Shown here: one piece after another, positions 1-9,437 of the stretch
Position numbering within the stretch: position 1 is the first letter of the stretch
Layout of the letters: every line of letters starts with the position of its first letter
Assembly: GCA_026390595.1 (NCBI GenBank)
Contig: JAPLFQ010000022.1
Coordinates: 1-64,000 of the forward strand
From: Ignavibacteriales bacterium
GTDB taxonomy: Bacteria; Bacteroidota; Ignavibacteria; UBA10030
Direction of reading: 5' to 3'
Length of the DNA: 64,000 nucleotides
Notes under the pieces: model-generated
Database searches by the model: none
What the model saw: the letters and a program-made list of their open reading frames with translations, nothing else
Told to the model about the DNA's origin: nothing
Translations under genes and position numbers: made by a program

Positions 1-390
1 CACCTTTACAAGGCGATCAAATTCATCCGTCTCGGAGCGCTGGACCTCCCGGAGTTTTTGTATCGGTCTGGCGACTCGCTTCCGATCGTACGGTTTCAGA
101 AGATAGTCGACGGCATTTACCTCAAACGCTTTCAGTGCAAAGTCGCTGTGTGCCGTGCAGAAGACAATCCGGGGTGCATGATCAAGATGTTCGATGACCT
201 CGAATCCATCCATCCCCGGCATTCGAATGTCCAGGAAAACCACGTCCGGCTTTCCTTCGTTGATGGCCTTGATGGCTTGCCGACCCGATCTGCACTCTGC
301 GATGACGCTGATTTGCGGGTATTCCTGCAAGTACTCATTGATGAGCTGGCGGGCAAGTCCTTCATCATCGACGATGACTGCTTTTAGCAT
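1..390 (-). CDS. LytTR-type response regulator, receiver domain (3' end outside window)
   Basis: First 130 residues of a response regulator; the gene runs off the left edge. The receiver domain is complete: acidic pair D8/D9, phospho-acceptor D54 in VFLDIRMPG, switch T79 in FCTAH and K99 in the DYLLKPYDRKRV stretch, a wording typical of AlgR/LytT regulators whose DNA-binding LytTR domain follows. That output domain is not visible, so the subfamily is inferred from the receiver and from the partner kinase. The ATG at 388-390 overlaps the TGA of the kinase by one base (TGATG), so the two are probably translationally coupled. It would act in the cytoplasm as the transcriptional output of the adjacent LytS-type kinase. 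Confidence 0.88.
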   Translation of the reverse strand, partial: MLKAVIVDDEGLARQLINEYLQEYPQISVIAECRSGRQAIKAINEGKPDVVFLDIRMPGMDGFEVIEHLDHAPRIVFCTAHSDFALKAFEVNAVDYLLKPYDRKRVARPIQKLREVQRSETDEFDRLVKV

Positions 391-1442
391 CAGTGGACCT
401 CAGGATCAATCGGAATGGAAAACGCCACTTCGAATCCTTCCGCTTCTGCCGTCTTTGTTTGGAGGGCTGAGCGTTCACCATATATGGTCCGCAGCCGAAG
501 GTCGGTGTTGCGCAGTCCGATGCCATCCGTGCGGCCGCCCTCGTTGGGCCGGGCGCCTACTCCGGTGTCCACGATCCGAATCATGAGGCGTGAACCGTGC
601 ACCTCAACGACAATCGAGACCTTTCCCCCTGTCTCGCTCGGCTCGATGCCGTGCTTGATTGCGTTTTCTACGAGGGGCTGAAATATCAGCGGAGGGACCC
701 GATGGTGCAGGGCTTCGGGTGCAACGTTGTACTCGATCTGTAGACGATCGCCGAGTCTCTTCGACTCGAGACTCAGATAGGACCGCGTGAACCCAAGCTC
801 CTCCTGCAACGACACAACATCCCTCTTCGAAATCTCGGTTGCATAGCGGAAAAGATCGCCCAGTTCGGCTATCATCGTCCTCGTCTCCTCGGCGTCCCGG
901 GACGCTACAGCACTGATGCTGTTGAGGGTGTTGAAAAGGAAATGAGGATTAATCTGGGATTTGAGCGCCGAGAGCTCCTGTTCCTTGGCCAGGACTGCCA
1001 ATACAAGCGCCTCCTGTTCCTTCTGTCTCAGCCGTGCCATTATTTGAATCCCATGGTAAATCGCAAACTGGAGGAGGTAGACCGTGGTATACGAAAAGAT
1101 GATCCACTGAGAGAACGGGGTAATATATCGCGATCCATTCGGAGCAATCAGGTTCAAGTATTCCGCGTAGACAGTGAACGCCGTGATCGCATAGATCGGG
1201 GCCAGCAGAGCATGGGCGGATATGACCCAAACCCACTTCTTTCCGTCCATCCACCGGATGACCACGAGCCATGGGATCACGCTCAGTGCAGCCAGGAAGA
1301 AGTTCTGTGAGAACTCGCTCACGAGCGCAAGACCGAAAGAAATCGAACTCCCCGTCGCCAAGGGGATCGTCCCCAGAAAAGCAAAGACAGTCCAGGCCAG
1401 AGCAGAGAGACCAACGCCGCGGGGAGTGATTCGTGGTTTCAT
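390..1442 (-). CDS. LytS/YehU-type sensor histidine kinase (His_kinase family)
   Basis: 350-residue inner-membrane kinase. Residues 10-135 hold about four hydrophobic segments and no obvious periplasmic domain. The His_kinase signature follows at 159-175, with H167 in QINPHFLFNTLNS as the phospho-acceptor. The ATPase part shows an N box (PLVENAIKHG, 256-265), a G1 box (VDTGVGARPN, 291-300) and a G2 region (DGIGLRNTDLRL). This is the compact kinase class that pairs with LytTR regulators, and such a regulator gene overlaps its stop codon. No ribosome-binding site is obvious before the ATG. It lies 64 bp behind the TPR gene, so it may be co-transcribed with the TonB receptor and TPR genes. The ligand is unknown. 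Confidence 0.9.
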   Translation of the reverse strand: MKPRITPRGVGLSALAWTVFAFLGTIPLATGSSISFGLALVSEFSQNFFLAALSVIPWLVVIRWMDGKKWVWVISAHALLAPIYAITAFTVYAEYLNLIAPNGSRYITPFSQWIIFSYTTVYLLQFAIYHGIQIMARLRQKEQEALVLAVLAKEQELSALKSQINPHFLFNTLNSISAVASRDAEETRTMIAELGDLFRYATEISKRDVVSLQEELGFTRSYLSLESKRLGDRLQIEYNVAPEALHHRVPPLIFQPLVENAIKHGIEPSETGGKVSIVVEVHGSRLMIRIVDTGVGARPNEGGRTDGIGLRNTDLRLRTIYGERSALQTKTAEAEGFEVAFSIPIDPEVH

Positions 1443-1506
1443 CGTGGTTGAGTAGTCAAGTGGTGAAGAGTTTTTGTGTGTTTCGAGATCGATATCTTCG
1501 GCACGG

Positions 1507-2286
1507 TCATTTTGCTTCGGCCTGAGCCGCGAGCTTGGGCAGCAGGTCGTGTTTTACCCAGCCGTTTTCCGGGTTGATTTCCAGCGCTCTGTCGAACGCG
1601 CGCTTCGCTTGAATCGTCTCTTTCCTGTCCATGTGCGCGATACCAATCCACACCCAGACTTCGTCCTTCCCCCAATCCGGTTGGAGTGAATCGACAATCC
1701 TCCACTGATCGAAGAGCTCCACTCCCCACTTCAGTTCCCCCAATCCTTTGTCCTTGCCGCCACCAAACAAAGCGGGGGTGTTGTAGGTGCTGATAGCCGA
1801 AACCAGCGCAACACGCGGATTCATCGGCGCAAGTTCCTTCGCCTTCTTGAGTGCAGCACTGGATTGAGGACCAAGGATGATTCCTTTGATCGGCGAAAAG
1901 GAGATTTTCAACCCATAACAACTGGAAAGGAGCGCATACGCTTCTGCGAATGTCTTGTCCCTGGAGATCGCTTCCTCCAGCCGGGAGACGGCTGTGTCAA
2001 GATACGCAACTGCCCTCTCTTTGTCTACTTGCTGCAGAACGACCGCTCGCCGGTACGCCACGTACCCAAGATAGTAATTCCCGAGAGCGCTGAAACGACT
2101 GTCATGTTGAGCATGACTCAGAAGGTTTTCTGCGGTCGCAAACAAATCCTGATTTGCTGTATTGACCCCCCTTTGGATAATGGCTTTGGCCTGCGAAATT
2201 CTCTCCGCTCCGCCAGGTTCGTTTGTCTGCGCAAGGAGCATTTTGCAGAGAATAATTGTCAGAACTGCTGTAGTTGTCGCGCGCAT
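1507..2286 (-). CDS. secreted tetratricopeptide-repeat protein
   Basis: 259 residues with an N-terminal signal sequence (MRATTTAVLTIILCKMLLAQ) and helical repeats of TPR type: segments around residues 45-65, 80-110, 115-130 and 205-240 have the A/Y/L spacing of TPR helices (for example ETIQAKRAFDRALEINPENG). No catalytic motif is visible, so it is probably a periplasmic or envelope scaffold. The start has a strong site, AAGGAGT, 6 bases upstream. It sits 32 bp behind the TonB-dependent receptor and 64 bp before the LytS-type kinase, so it is probably one operon with them; a role in presenting a signal or substrate from the receptor is inference only. Confidence 0.8.
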   Translation of the reverse strand: MRATTTAVLTIILCKMLLAQTNEPGGAERISQAKAIIQRGVNTANQDLFATAENLLSHAQHDSRFSALGNYYLGYVAYRRAVVLQQVDKERAVAYLDTAVSRLEEAISRDKTFAEAYALLSSCYGLKISFSPIKGIILGPQSSAALKKAKELAPMNPRVALVSAISTYNTPALFGGGKDKGLGELKWGVELFDQWRIVDSLQPDWGKDEVWVWIGIAHMDRKETIQAKRAFDRALEINPENGWVKHDLLPKLAAQAEAK

Positions 2287-2318
2287 TGTTACTCCTTTCG
2301 AATAGTGTGGTTTCCGCT

Positions 2319-4589
2319 TTATATACCAGCGCCAAGGGCCCCGATGGAAACGGCAACGCCAAAGTAAATTGACTTCCTAAAGTCGGTTGTTCGAAGCCGC
2401 CGAACGGAATAGTCCTTGGAGTACTCGTAGAGCACCGGGTTTGCCCGATCGAGCAGGTTGGAGACTGCAAAATAGAAGACGGCTGAGTTCGAAGTACCGA
2501 ACGTCGTGTAATAGCTCAGGGTCGCATCGAGACGGACAAAATCCGGCATACGTTCTGAACTCACCGGTCCATCTACCGGCAAGTAGTAGTCTCCCTGCGG
2601 TTGTAACACCGCTCCGACGATCGGCGTGGTGGGTCTCCCCGTAGCATATCGAAACGTGATTCCTCCACTCACAATCGAGATCTGGCCTTTCGCGACAATC
2701 GTCAGGTTATGAGTGATATCGTAGGGGGAGGGGGCATCCTCGTACACATAGCGCTCAAGTTCGTCGCGTGCCTGAAGACGGTTGGAGTGAAGGTAGCTGT
2801 ACGAAATCCAGCCGTTGACCGGCGTTTGCAGAAAGGATCCGTACTTGAAGAAGAAATCGATTCCACGCGCCGCACCATCTCCGTCATTCACAAAATACGC
2901 TGTCTTGCTCGGCACAACGAGATGAGAATAGACCTTATAGTATGCTTCCAGCCGCACGATCAGCAAATCGTTCGAGTGCTCTAGTCCCACAATCAAGTGT
3001 TGTGAGCTCTGAGCTTTCAACGCAGGATTGCCGCTTTCCGGGTTGAATTGGACCGGCGCAGGAAACTGGTGATAGATCCCCCAGCTCACGCGCACATTCG
3101 AACCAGGAGAGAAATCGTATCGCAACGACGCTCGTGGGTCGACGACAGCCTGCGCAGACAAATTGTGATAGTCAGTTCGGAGACCGATGCTTCCAACCAC
3201 GCGACGAATCAGATGCATCTCCATCTCCCCGTAGATCCCCGATCGCTTCGCTGCATATCGTTCGTCGAACTGATAAACGTCAGCGCTCGGATCGAGGACG
3301 TTGTTGTTCTTCGGAGACGTGCCGGAGAACACGTTTTCGAGACGCTCAATTTCACCCCCGGTCGAGATCCGAACGCTTTCGCCTATCATGCGCTCGGCGT
3401 CAGCACGGACCTTGTAGGTGACATCGGAAGAACTGAGGTTCAGGTTCCCCAGGTGCCGATCATCGCTGAAACGGTTCTGCGAAATGCTTGTTTTGAGGAG
3501 CCAGCTCCCGACGAAATCAGACCATTGGAGGTTGTGGAACCAGCCCGTCTCTTGAGAGCGATATTCTCCTGCAAATGATGGCTCGTCGATTCGAACACCG
3601 ATCCGATCGTCCATCACGTAGTTGAAGAACTTGACCTGACCGGTGGATGAGTATTTGTAGATCACGCTGAGATTTCCGTCCTTCCCATTCGGAGGATCCG
3701 CAAACTGATTGCGGACTCCGTTCACGCGAAACATCAGATCCGTCGTGCTTTGATTGCCCGAGAACCGGATACCGAGCTTGTCCTGAATAATGGGGACATT
3801 CACGCCCAGCGAGATGGCTGCAAGACCTACACCGACGTCAAAACCCTGCCTGGCAGGAAGGTTCAGGCTCTCCATCGAGAGCACGCCGGAAAGCGCGTTG
3901 CCGTACTTCGCCGAGAACCCTCCGGACGAAAAGAAGGTCCCGCCGACCAGGAAGGGAGAGATGACACCAAAGACCCCCCCCGTCGGGCTTTCGTATTTGT
4001 ATGGATGGACAAGCGTTGCCTGGTCCAGAAGGATCACCGTCTCGCTGACATCGCCTCCCCGAACAAAAAGGCCGGAACCTTCGTCCACCGACACCACTCC
4101 GGGAAATGTCTGCACCGTCCGGAAGATGTCGGCAGCGGCCCCCGGCGTCGTGACGACGTCAAGAGACCGGAGCGTGATCGCCTTCGCCTCGTCGCCGGTT
4201 GAATATGCGCTGGCCGTTACGAGGACTTCATTGAGGCTCACGGCCGACTCCCGCAGAACTAACTTAACGTAGAGGGAATCTCCCGGCGCAATTCTGATAT
4301 TCATTGTCGCCGCTTCCATGCCGACCATTGATGCTCGCACAACCTGAGAGCCAACGTGCGATGTGCGAAACGTGAATTGACCCTTCGGCCCGGTGACATC
4401 TCCTTCAAGTGTCCCGACGATCAGCACATTGGCAAATTCCATGGGCTCACCGCTTTCGTTCTCCACCCTCCCGGCGACGATCGCCTTGTCACGTGACTGT
4501 CCCGGGGCGAGACAAGACAACCAGACAAGAAGAAGAATGACTTGGCAGACCTTTTTCTGTATCGCATACGACATGACGTGGCGCGTCAT
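2319..4589 (-). CDS. TonB-dependent outer-membrane receptor with carboxypeptidase-like N domain
   Basis: 756 residues from the ATG at 4587-4589, chosen over an in-frame start 156 bases upstream because GAGGAAAG lies just before it and a signal peptide follows (VCQVILLLVWLSCLAPGQS, about 14-32). Residues 36-115 form a CarboxypepD_reg-like beta-sandwich (AGRVENESGEPMEFANV), followed by a plug domain (TPGAAADIFRTVQTFPGV, FVRGGD) and a beta-barrel to the C-terminus with many alternating aromatic strands. The usual terminal phenylalanine is replaced by a softer end (SIGALGAGI). Receptors of this class import oligomers or chelates in a TonB-driven way; the substrate cannot be read. There is no SusD partner. 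A TPR protein and two-component pair follow. Confidence 0.88.
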   Translation of the reverse strand: MTRHVMSYAIQKKVCQVILLLVWLSCLAPGQSRDKAIVAGRVENESGEPMEFANVLIVGTLEGDVTGPKGQFTFRTSHVGSQVVRASMVGMEAATMNIRIAPGDSLYVKLVLRESAVSLNEVLVTASAYSTGDEAKAITLRSLDVVTTPGAAADIFRTVQTFPGVVSVDEGSGLFVRGGDVSETVILLDQATLVHPYKYESPTGGVFGVISPFLVGGTFFSSGGFSAKYGNALSGVLSMESLNLPARQGFDVGVGLAAISLGVNVPIIQDKLGIRFSGNQSTTDLMFRVNGVRNQFADPPNGKDGNLSVIYKYSSTGQVKFFNYVMDDRIGVRIDEPSFAGEYRSQETGWFHNLQWSDFVGSWLLKTSISQNRFSDDRHLGNLNLSSSDVTYKVRADAERMIGESVRISTGGEIERLENVFSGTSPKNNNVLDPSADVYQFDERYAAKRSGIYGEMEMHLIRRVVGSIGLRTDYHNLSAQAVVDPRASLRYDFSPGSNVRVSWGIYHQFPAPVQFNPESGNPALKAQSSQHLIVGLEHSNDLLIVRLEAYYKVYSHLVVPSKTAYFVNDGDGAARGIDFFFKYGSFLQTPVNGWISYSYLHSNRLQARDELERYVYEDAPSPYDITHNLTIVAKGQISIVSGGITFRYATGRPTTPIVGAVLQPQGDYYLPVDGPVSSERMPDFVRLDATLSYYTTFGTSNSAVFYFAVSNLLDRANPVLYEYSKDYSVRRLRTTDFRKSIYFGVAVSIGALGAGI

Positions 4590-4786
4590 AGTTCTCTTTC
4601 CTCGATGGATGAATGACCACTCAAAGTTACGACAACGAAACACCGGAGTTGTAGTCTTTCCGATGAACCGCGGAATGAGTCGCCGAAAGGCGGATTGGAG
4701 GATACAACTTCTGTCGGTGATGAAGGGAAGGTGGGGTTCCCGCATGCCAAAAGGAATCTCCGGCGGCGGGCAGGCTCAAAACGACA

Positions 4787-4815
4787 AACGAGTTAGCTAA
4801 CAACGCTAACTCGTT
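4787..4815 (-). terminator. hairpin terminator after the DUF362 gene
   Basis: Perfect 11-bp stem AACGAGTTAGC/GCTAACTCGTT with a 7-base loop. Read on the minus strand it lies 43 bases after the DUF362 stop and is followed by a T-rich stretch (TGTCGTTTTG). The T-run is interrupted, so it may be a weak terminator or a transcript-end stabiliser. Confidence 0.6.
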
Positions 4816-4858
4816 CTTGTCCACACCGATAGATCAGATCCCGACAGAACACGTCGGG

Positions 4859-6967
4859 TCATTTCATCAACAGCATCCTGCGCGTCTGAACAAAACCTCC
4901 GGCCGTCAATCGTGCGAAATAAACGCCGCTGGAGAGATCCGAGGCATTCCAGGTAAGTGAATGATAGCCGGCAGATTGTTCGGCTTCTACAAGATTCGTT
5001 ACCGCGCGCCCCTGGAGATCGTACACTCTCAGCGTCACGCGGCCCTTTGCCGGCAGCTCATAGCTGATGGTTGTTGCCGGATTGAAGGGATTCGGAAAAC
5101 AGTCGTGGAGGGCAAACGAAGTGGGAACAGATTCTCCGGTGGCGTGAACCGCTGTTGCTGTTCCGGCGGTGGTGAATTTCAATCCAGGGATCCGATTCCC
5201 TTTGTAGAGCGTGTTTGCCTGGACTTCGCAGATGTTCAGGCTGAAGGTATATTTCCCTGTGCTTTGATATGATTTCACAAGGAGCCTGTTCATCCCCTGC
5301 TGGACGTTGATCGTGACGATCTCTTTGTAGAACTCGTTCCCTGCAAACGTTCTTGTTCCTGTGTAGTTGTACACGACAACGCCGTTGAGGTAGATCTTCA
5401 ATGGCTCATCCGACCCAACCCATAATTCAGCCTGCTGCGCGGACGGAGCCGTGAAATAGCTGAAGGCGTAGCTGACGGCTGCCTGAGAACCGAGTGTTGA
5501 GTAATAGTCGCTCAGGAGGATTTGATCATCGATGAAGTAAACGGGCTGACTCCATCCGCCTGCACCCGCGGCAGGCGCAACAGAAGATTCGTTCGGAATG
5601 AACTCCTGGCTCATCGGATTGCTAACCCCGCTGGCAGGAAAGAAACCGGTCAGCAGCCATGTTCTGTTGCTTTGACCGAACGAAGAAGAGTTCGTGGTCC
5701 CGAATGGCTGTGGATATCTGAAGAGTCTCTTGGCTTGTTCGATGGTTGAACCCACAACCGTAATATTGACGGGATTATTCGTGCCGAGGCCGACACGTTC
5801 CGCCAGTGTGATATGATCAATGTCGTCCGGATTCAGACCCATGACCCGGCAGCAGACATTATCGACTGCGACAGGATCAGCTCCGGCGATGATCGTGTTC
5901 ATTTTGACGCGATGGGAGATTTTCAGGTTCGAACTGTCGGATCTATTATAGTTCGGGGACTTTGTCGAATCGAGACAGGTAATGGCGTCGACCACCGAAA
6001 ATCTGATCCGGGCAATCGATGCCAAATCGACGATCTCCTTGTCCTGCCAGTTATGCCAGGTCGAAGACATTTCGCTCATGTGAAGCAATTTGTGAGTTTT
6101 GCCGTCCTGTGATACACCGCTCATTTTGTTGAATCCGTAGCGCGAACTCGCCGCCAATCCGATCTGATTCTTGAGTGCGCCCGTGTAACGAACATCTTTA
6201 TGAATTTTCATGACCGGCACCGAGATGTAGACACTCGCATGAGTGACATCCCGATGAACGAAGTACTTCCCGCCTTGCGGCTGCGCCTGTCCGCCCCCGG
6301 GTACCGCCACATTGTCAAGTTCCGACCAGGGATCGGTATCAGAGTTACCGTTGAGATTCGAAAGCCGAAAATCGATTCCTGCAGCGAGGGCTTCCGTTTT
6401 GAGACCCTGGTATCCAGGGACATCGAAGAGCTGCTTCCAGGCAGCGGCCGTCGTGCCGCTTGCTTTCTCGAATGTCGTGAACGGCCTCGGAGATCCTTCC
6501 CCCACAATAACTTTGATCTTGCCATGGTCAATTTCGTCGACCAGGAAGACCAGCGCCTTCACCACACGCACGTCAGTGATGCCGCCGCTGCCGCTGGAAT
6601 CCTGCTGAACAAGATTCGGTTTGATCAGCACCGTATCGCCGCTCTTGATGACGTTCCGGAATCCGCCGGCAAGATCCACAGCGCGTCGGACCATTTTTGA
6701 AATCGTGGTGTACGTAATTGCTTCAGAGGTCAGGCCGCACGTATCCTGTCCGAGCGCAGGATCATTGGATTGCACGATCGAGACGGTCGCCGGGAGCGCC
6801 GCAGCCGCCTTTGTGTCCGAATCCGGGAAGAAGGAAGAATACACCATGGCGAGCTTGCTGTGAGCCTGGGTGAGATCCCACAGGATGAATCCGGACATCA
6901 CACCGGCGTATGCAGCGAGCTTGATGAAACGAGAGAGTTTGGTATTCCGGATACGGGGGAGTTTCAT
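4859..6967 (-). CDS. exported DUF362 protein with T9SS C-terminal sorting domain
   Basis: 702 residues. The reading frame is open 828 bases further upstream, but that part lies over the permease gene in another frame; the ATG at 6965-6967 follows the permease stop by 14 bp and starts a protein with an N-terminal hydrophobic export segment (about 17-33). Residues 45-370 are a DUF362 domain (VLIKPNLVQQ, GITDVRVVKALV, DPVAVDNVCCRVMGL). A beta-sandwich segment around 460-580 resembles a PA14/carbohydrate-binding fold. The last 85 residues are a type A sorting domain (CFPNPFNPATTISYEL, WNASDLSSGVYFARL) for secretion by the type IX system. No 4Fe-4S cysteine set is present, unlike many DUF362 proteins. 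The function is unknown; probably surface-anchored or released. Confidence 0.85.
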   Translation of the reverse strand: MKLPRIRNTKLSRFIKLAAYAGVMSGFILWDLTQAHSKLAMVYSSFFPDSDTKAAAALPATVSIVQSNDPALGQDTCGLTSEAITYTTISKMVRRAVDLAGGFRNVIKSGDTVLIKPNLVQQDSSGSGGITDVRVVKALVFLVDEIDHGKIKVIVGEGSPRPFTTFEKASGTTAAAWKQLFDVPGYQGLKTEALAAGIDFRLSNLNGNSDTDPWSELDNVAVPGGGQAQPQGGKYFVHRDVTHASVYISVPVMKIHKDVRYTGALKNQIGLAASSRYGFNKMSGVSQDGKTHKLLHMSEMSSTWHNWQDKEIVDLASIARIRFSVVDAITCLDSTKSPNYNRSDSSNLKISHRVKMNTIIAGADPVAVDNVCCRVMGLNPDDIDHITLAERVGLGTNNPVNITVVGSTIEQAKRLFRYPQPFGTTNSSSFGQSNRTWLLTGFFPASGVSNPMSQEFIPNESSVAPAAGAGGWSQPVYFIDDQILLSDYYSTLGSQAAVSYAFSYFTAPSAQQAELWVGSDEPLKIYLNGVVVYNYTGTRTFAGNEFYKEIVTINVQQGMNRLLVKSYQSTGKYTFSLNICEVQANTLYKGNRIPGLKFTTAGTATAVHATGESVPTSFALHDCFPNPFNPATTISYELPAKGRVTLRVYDLQGRAVTNLVEAEQSAGYHSLTWNASDLSSGVYFARLTAGGFVQTRRMLLMK

Positions 6968-6981
6968 TTCGTCTTCTTTCG

Positions 6982-7914
6982 CTAGAGAAAAGAATACACT
7001 ACACCAGCAACATACGAGAAGACAAGCGTAAGTGCCAGATAAAAAACGAGGACTCTGATGCCCAGCTGTGATCGGTACGCATACAGGGTCTCGAGTTTTG
7101 TGGCCGGACCTGCGATGAAGAAGGCAAGCATGGGCCCCTTCTGCATCCCCATTTCCATCAGTGTTTCCATGAATGGAATTGCTGAACCCCCGCAAGTATA
7201 GAAAGGGACTCCCATGCCGATCGCAATCAGTGTGCTGACTTTTCCGTCCCCTCCCAGAAGGCTTGCAATTGTTTCCGGCGGAACCAAGGCACGGACTGCC
7301 GAACTCAGCAGGAGGGCGATGGAGAAATATTTCAACATGTACTTCGAATTGCCCACAATATCCTGTGCCAGCGTCTTCTCTGCAGATCCCCGCAATGCGA
7401 CTATGCCAGGCTGCTCCTGATACAATCGTGTGAACACTTTCGAGGTCAGAAATCCTCCCCCGACAGCAAGAAGGAAAGCGGCGACGGTCCGTGCGATGGC
7501 CATGCTTAAGCTTATCTGCGTCGCTGTCAGGAAGAAGATCGTCGGATTCATCAGCGGAGAAGAAAGGATGAATGCCATCACCGCGCTGAACGGAAGACCC
7601 GTTGCCATAAGGGAAAGGCCGATCGGCACGGCCGCGTACGTCGGCAGCGGAGAGACAAGCCCGACCATGGCTGCAATGACGATCGAAAGGAATTCGTTGG
7701 AATTTGGAATCGACAGCTTCTTGGTACGCACATAACGCGCGCCTGCGACATTCAATCCGATACTGATGATGATATAGGGAAGCATCTTCCACCACAGTTC
7801 GAAGAAGTCTTCAAGGATGCGGAGGGAGTACGTTCCTGCAAGCCAATTCCGTATGTGATAGTACAGTTCGATGGCTGATAGCTCGATGTTGGTATCTGAG
7901 CACGGCTTGAGCAC
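6982..7914 (-). CDS. YraQ/DUF318 family permease
   Basis: About 310-residue inner-membrane protein of the UPF0718 permease family, with roughly eight hydrophobic helices and the family's Gly/Pro-rich motifs (LVSPLPTYAAVPIGLSL, SSPLMNPTIFFLTA, GVPFYTCGGSAIPFMETLM, FIAGPATKLETL). The two repeated halves each carry a cysteine- or proline-bearing re-entrant-like loop. Members have been linked to metal, thiol or small-anion export, but this substrate is not known. The start is GTG at 7912-7914 with only a weak upstream site, so a start further in is possible. It heads a two-gene operon with the exported DUF362 protein 14 bp downstream; a partnership between them is inferred from this spacing. Confidence 0.85.
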   Translation of the reverse strand: MLKPCSDTNIELSAIELYYHIRNWLAGTYSLRILEDFFELWWKMLPYIIISIGLNVAGARYVRTKKLSIPNSNEFLSIVIAAMVGLVSPLPTYAAVPIGLSLMATGLPFSAVMAFILSSPLMNPTIFFLTATQISLSMAIARTVAAFLLAVGGGFLTSKVFTRLYQEQPGIVALRGSAEKTLAQDIVGNSKYMLKYFSIALLLSSAVRALVPPETIASLLGGDGKVSTLIAIGMGVPFYTCGGSAIPFMETLMEMGMQKGPMLAFFIAGPATKLETLYAYRSQLGIRVLVFYLALTLVFSYVAGVVYSFL

Positions 7915-8137
7915 AAATCAACAATTCTTCTGCCAGAAGATCAAACCGCATCTGCTCTCAACAAATCTAGCAATTTTTCTTCAAGAAGCTCCGATCTATC
8001 TACAGTTCAACACCATTTTCCCGCGTACGTGGTGTGCACTGGCGGAAGGGGAGACGACCTGACTCACATGAAGAAGGCAACATACCCCACCAGCAATGAT
8101 GGAGTTCCGTCTTCCCGACCCCAATTCATTGACCCAT

Positions 8138-8167
8138 AAAAAAGCCCCGGCACATCGTGTCGGGGCT
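8138..8167 (-). terminator. rho-independent terminator of the phosphate operon
   Basis: On the minus strand a stem AGCCCCGACAC/GTGCCGGGGCT (one G-U pair, 3-base loop) runs directly into six T residues, 29 bases after the stop of the lamin-tail T9SS gene. This is the only clear terminator seen between 8.1 and 17 kb on this strand. Confidence 0.9.
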
Positions 8168-8195
8168 CTGAATTGCACATCCATGAATCAGCTGC

Positions 8196-9371
8196 TTATT
8201 TCGTGAGAACCATCTTCTTTGTCTGCGATGCGCCGTTCACTTCCAGGCGATACATATAGACACCGCTCGGTTGCGAGGAAGCATCCCATTGCACGGTACG
8301 GTTTCCAGCGGAGAGCGTGGCGTTTACAAGCATTGCAACCTCTCTTCCGAGAATGTCAAATACCCTGAGCGTCACGAAGCTGTTAGCTATTAGCTGATAG
8401 CTAATAGCTGTTGTCGGATTGAACGGATTCGGATAGTTCTGCTCAAGCCCGAATGATGATGGAATTGATTTGGATTCTTCAACTGCCGTGGCCGTACCAT
8501 TCGATTTGCCGCGGGTGCGCGCATTCGCGAGCTTCCATGGACCGCCATCCGGAACCCTGCTGTACGATTGCACGGTATCCATCGCTGCGAAGGTGACCGT
8601 GTCAATGATCGCTCCGGCTGAGTCTTCCAGCCAAACCGTTTCCCCCCCACTGGAGAGACCGAATCCACTGGGATCTGTCGTCGTCGGAATATCGGTTACG
8701 ACAACCAGGAACCCTTTCGCGGGTATTGTCGTCCCCGTGGGCAGCACCATCTTAGGCTTGGTTCCTCCCTGTCCGCCGACGTCATAGATCTTGTAGCCGT
8801 TCAGCTTTACCGGAACCGTCGACGTGTTATAGATCTCGATCCAATCAGGGTCGGTTGTCACTCCCCTTGAGTAGATCTCATTCATCTTCAACAACACGTT
8901 TGAGGTCCCACGCGTGCGTGTATTCACAAGCTTCCAGGCTCCCGCGTCCGGATACCGGCTGTACGATTGGACCGTGTCCATCGCAGTGAAGGAAATGCTG
9001 TCGATAATTGCTCCGGTAGCATTCTCAAGCCATGCCGTTTCACCTGCGCTCGAGAGGCCGAATCCGCTCGGATCGATCGTCGTTGCGATGTCGGTGACGA
9101 CGACGAGATAACCGGTGGCGGGGATCGTTGTCCCGGCCGCGAATGTCATCTTGGGCTTTGTACCACCCTGTCCGCCAACGTCATAGATCTTGTAACCGCC
9201 GATATTCACGGCGACAAGCGAATTGTTGTAGAGTTCGATCCAGTCAGGATCTCCCGTTACTCCCCTGGAGTAAATCTCGTTCATCTTCACGACCGATGCC
9301 TGGGCATGACCAACTTCGGTCACCACGAGCACCACGACCAACACTACAAAAAGCATGCTGATATATTTCAT
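8196..9371 (-). CDS. double lamin-tail-domain protein with T9SS sorting domain
   Basis: 391 residues: signal peptide (about 1-25, ending GHAQA), two tandem lamin-tail domains (about 28-155 and 160-290), each opening with KMNEIYSRGVT.DPDWIE and closing SYSR.PD.G.WKL.N.RTRG, then a linker and a type A sorting domain (about 305-391; YPNPFNPTTAISYQL, WDASSQPSGVYMYRL, KKMVLTK). Lamin-tail domains in secreted bacterial proteins often accompany extracellular nucleases or phosphatases and are thought to be adhesion modules; no catalytic domain is present here. It is the last gene before the terminator of the phosphate run. The two modules are close to each other and to the lamin-tail lipoprotein at 10249-10752, which points to recent duplication. 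Confidence 0.88.
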   Translation of the reverse strand: MKYISMLFVVLVVVLVVTEVGHAQASVVKMNEIYSRGVTGDPDWIELYNNSLVAVNIGGYKIYDVGGQGGTKPKMTFAAGTTIPATGYLVVVTDIATTIDPSGFGLSSAGETAWLENATGAIIDSISFTAMDTVQSYSRYPDAGAWKLVNTRTRGTSNVLLKMNEIYSRGVTTDPDWIEIYNTSTVPVKLNGYKIYDVGGQGGTKPKMVLPTGTTIPAKGFLVVVTDIPTTTDPSGFGLSSGGETVWLEDSAGAIIDTVTFAAMDTVQSYSRVPDGGPWKLANARTRGKSNGTATAVEESKSIPSSFGLEQNYPNPFNPTTAISYQLIANSFVTLRVFDILGREVAMLVNATLSAGNRTVQWDASSQPSGVYMYRLEVNGASQTKKMVLTK

Positions 9372-9437
9372 TGTGTACCTCCCTTGATAGAAAGCTGATG
9401 TGTCGCCAGCCAGCAGTGATAAACCGCGAACGCATTA

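Noticed and set aside
6968-7795. N-terminal extension of the DUF362 protein over the permease
   Set aside because: The frame stays open by chance; the permease on the same strand has family motifs through the region and the ATG at 6967 starts a normal export signal.
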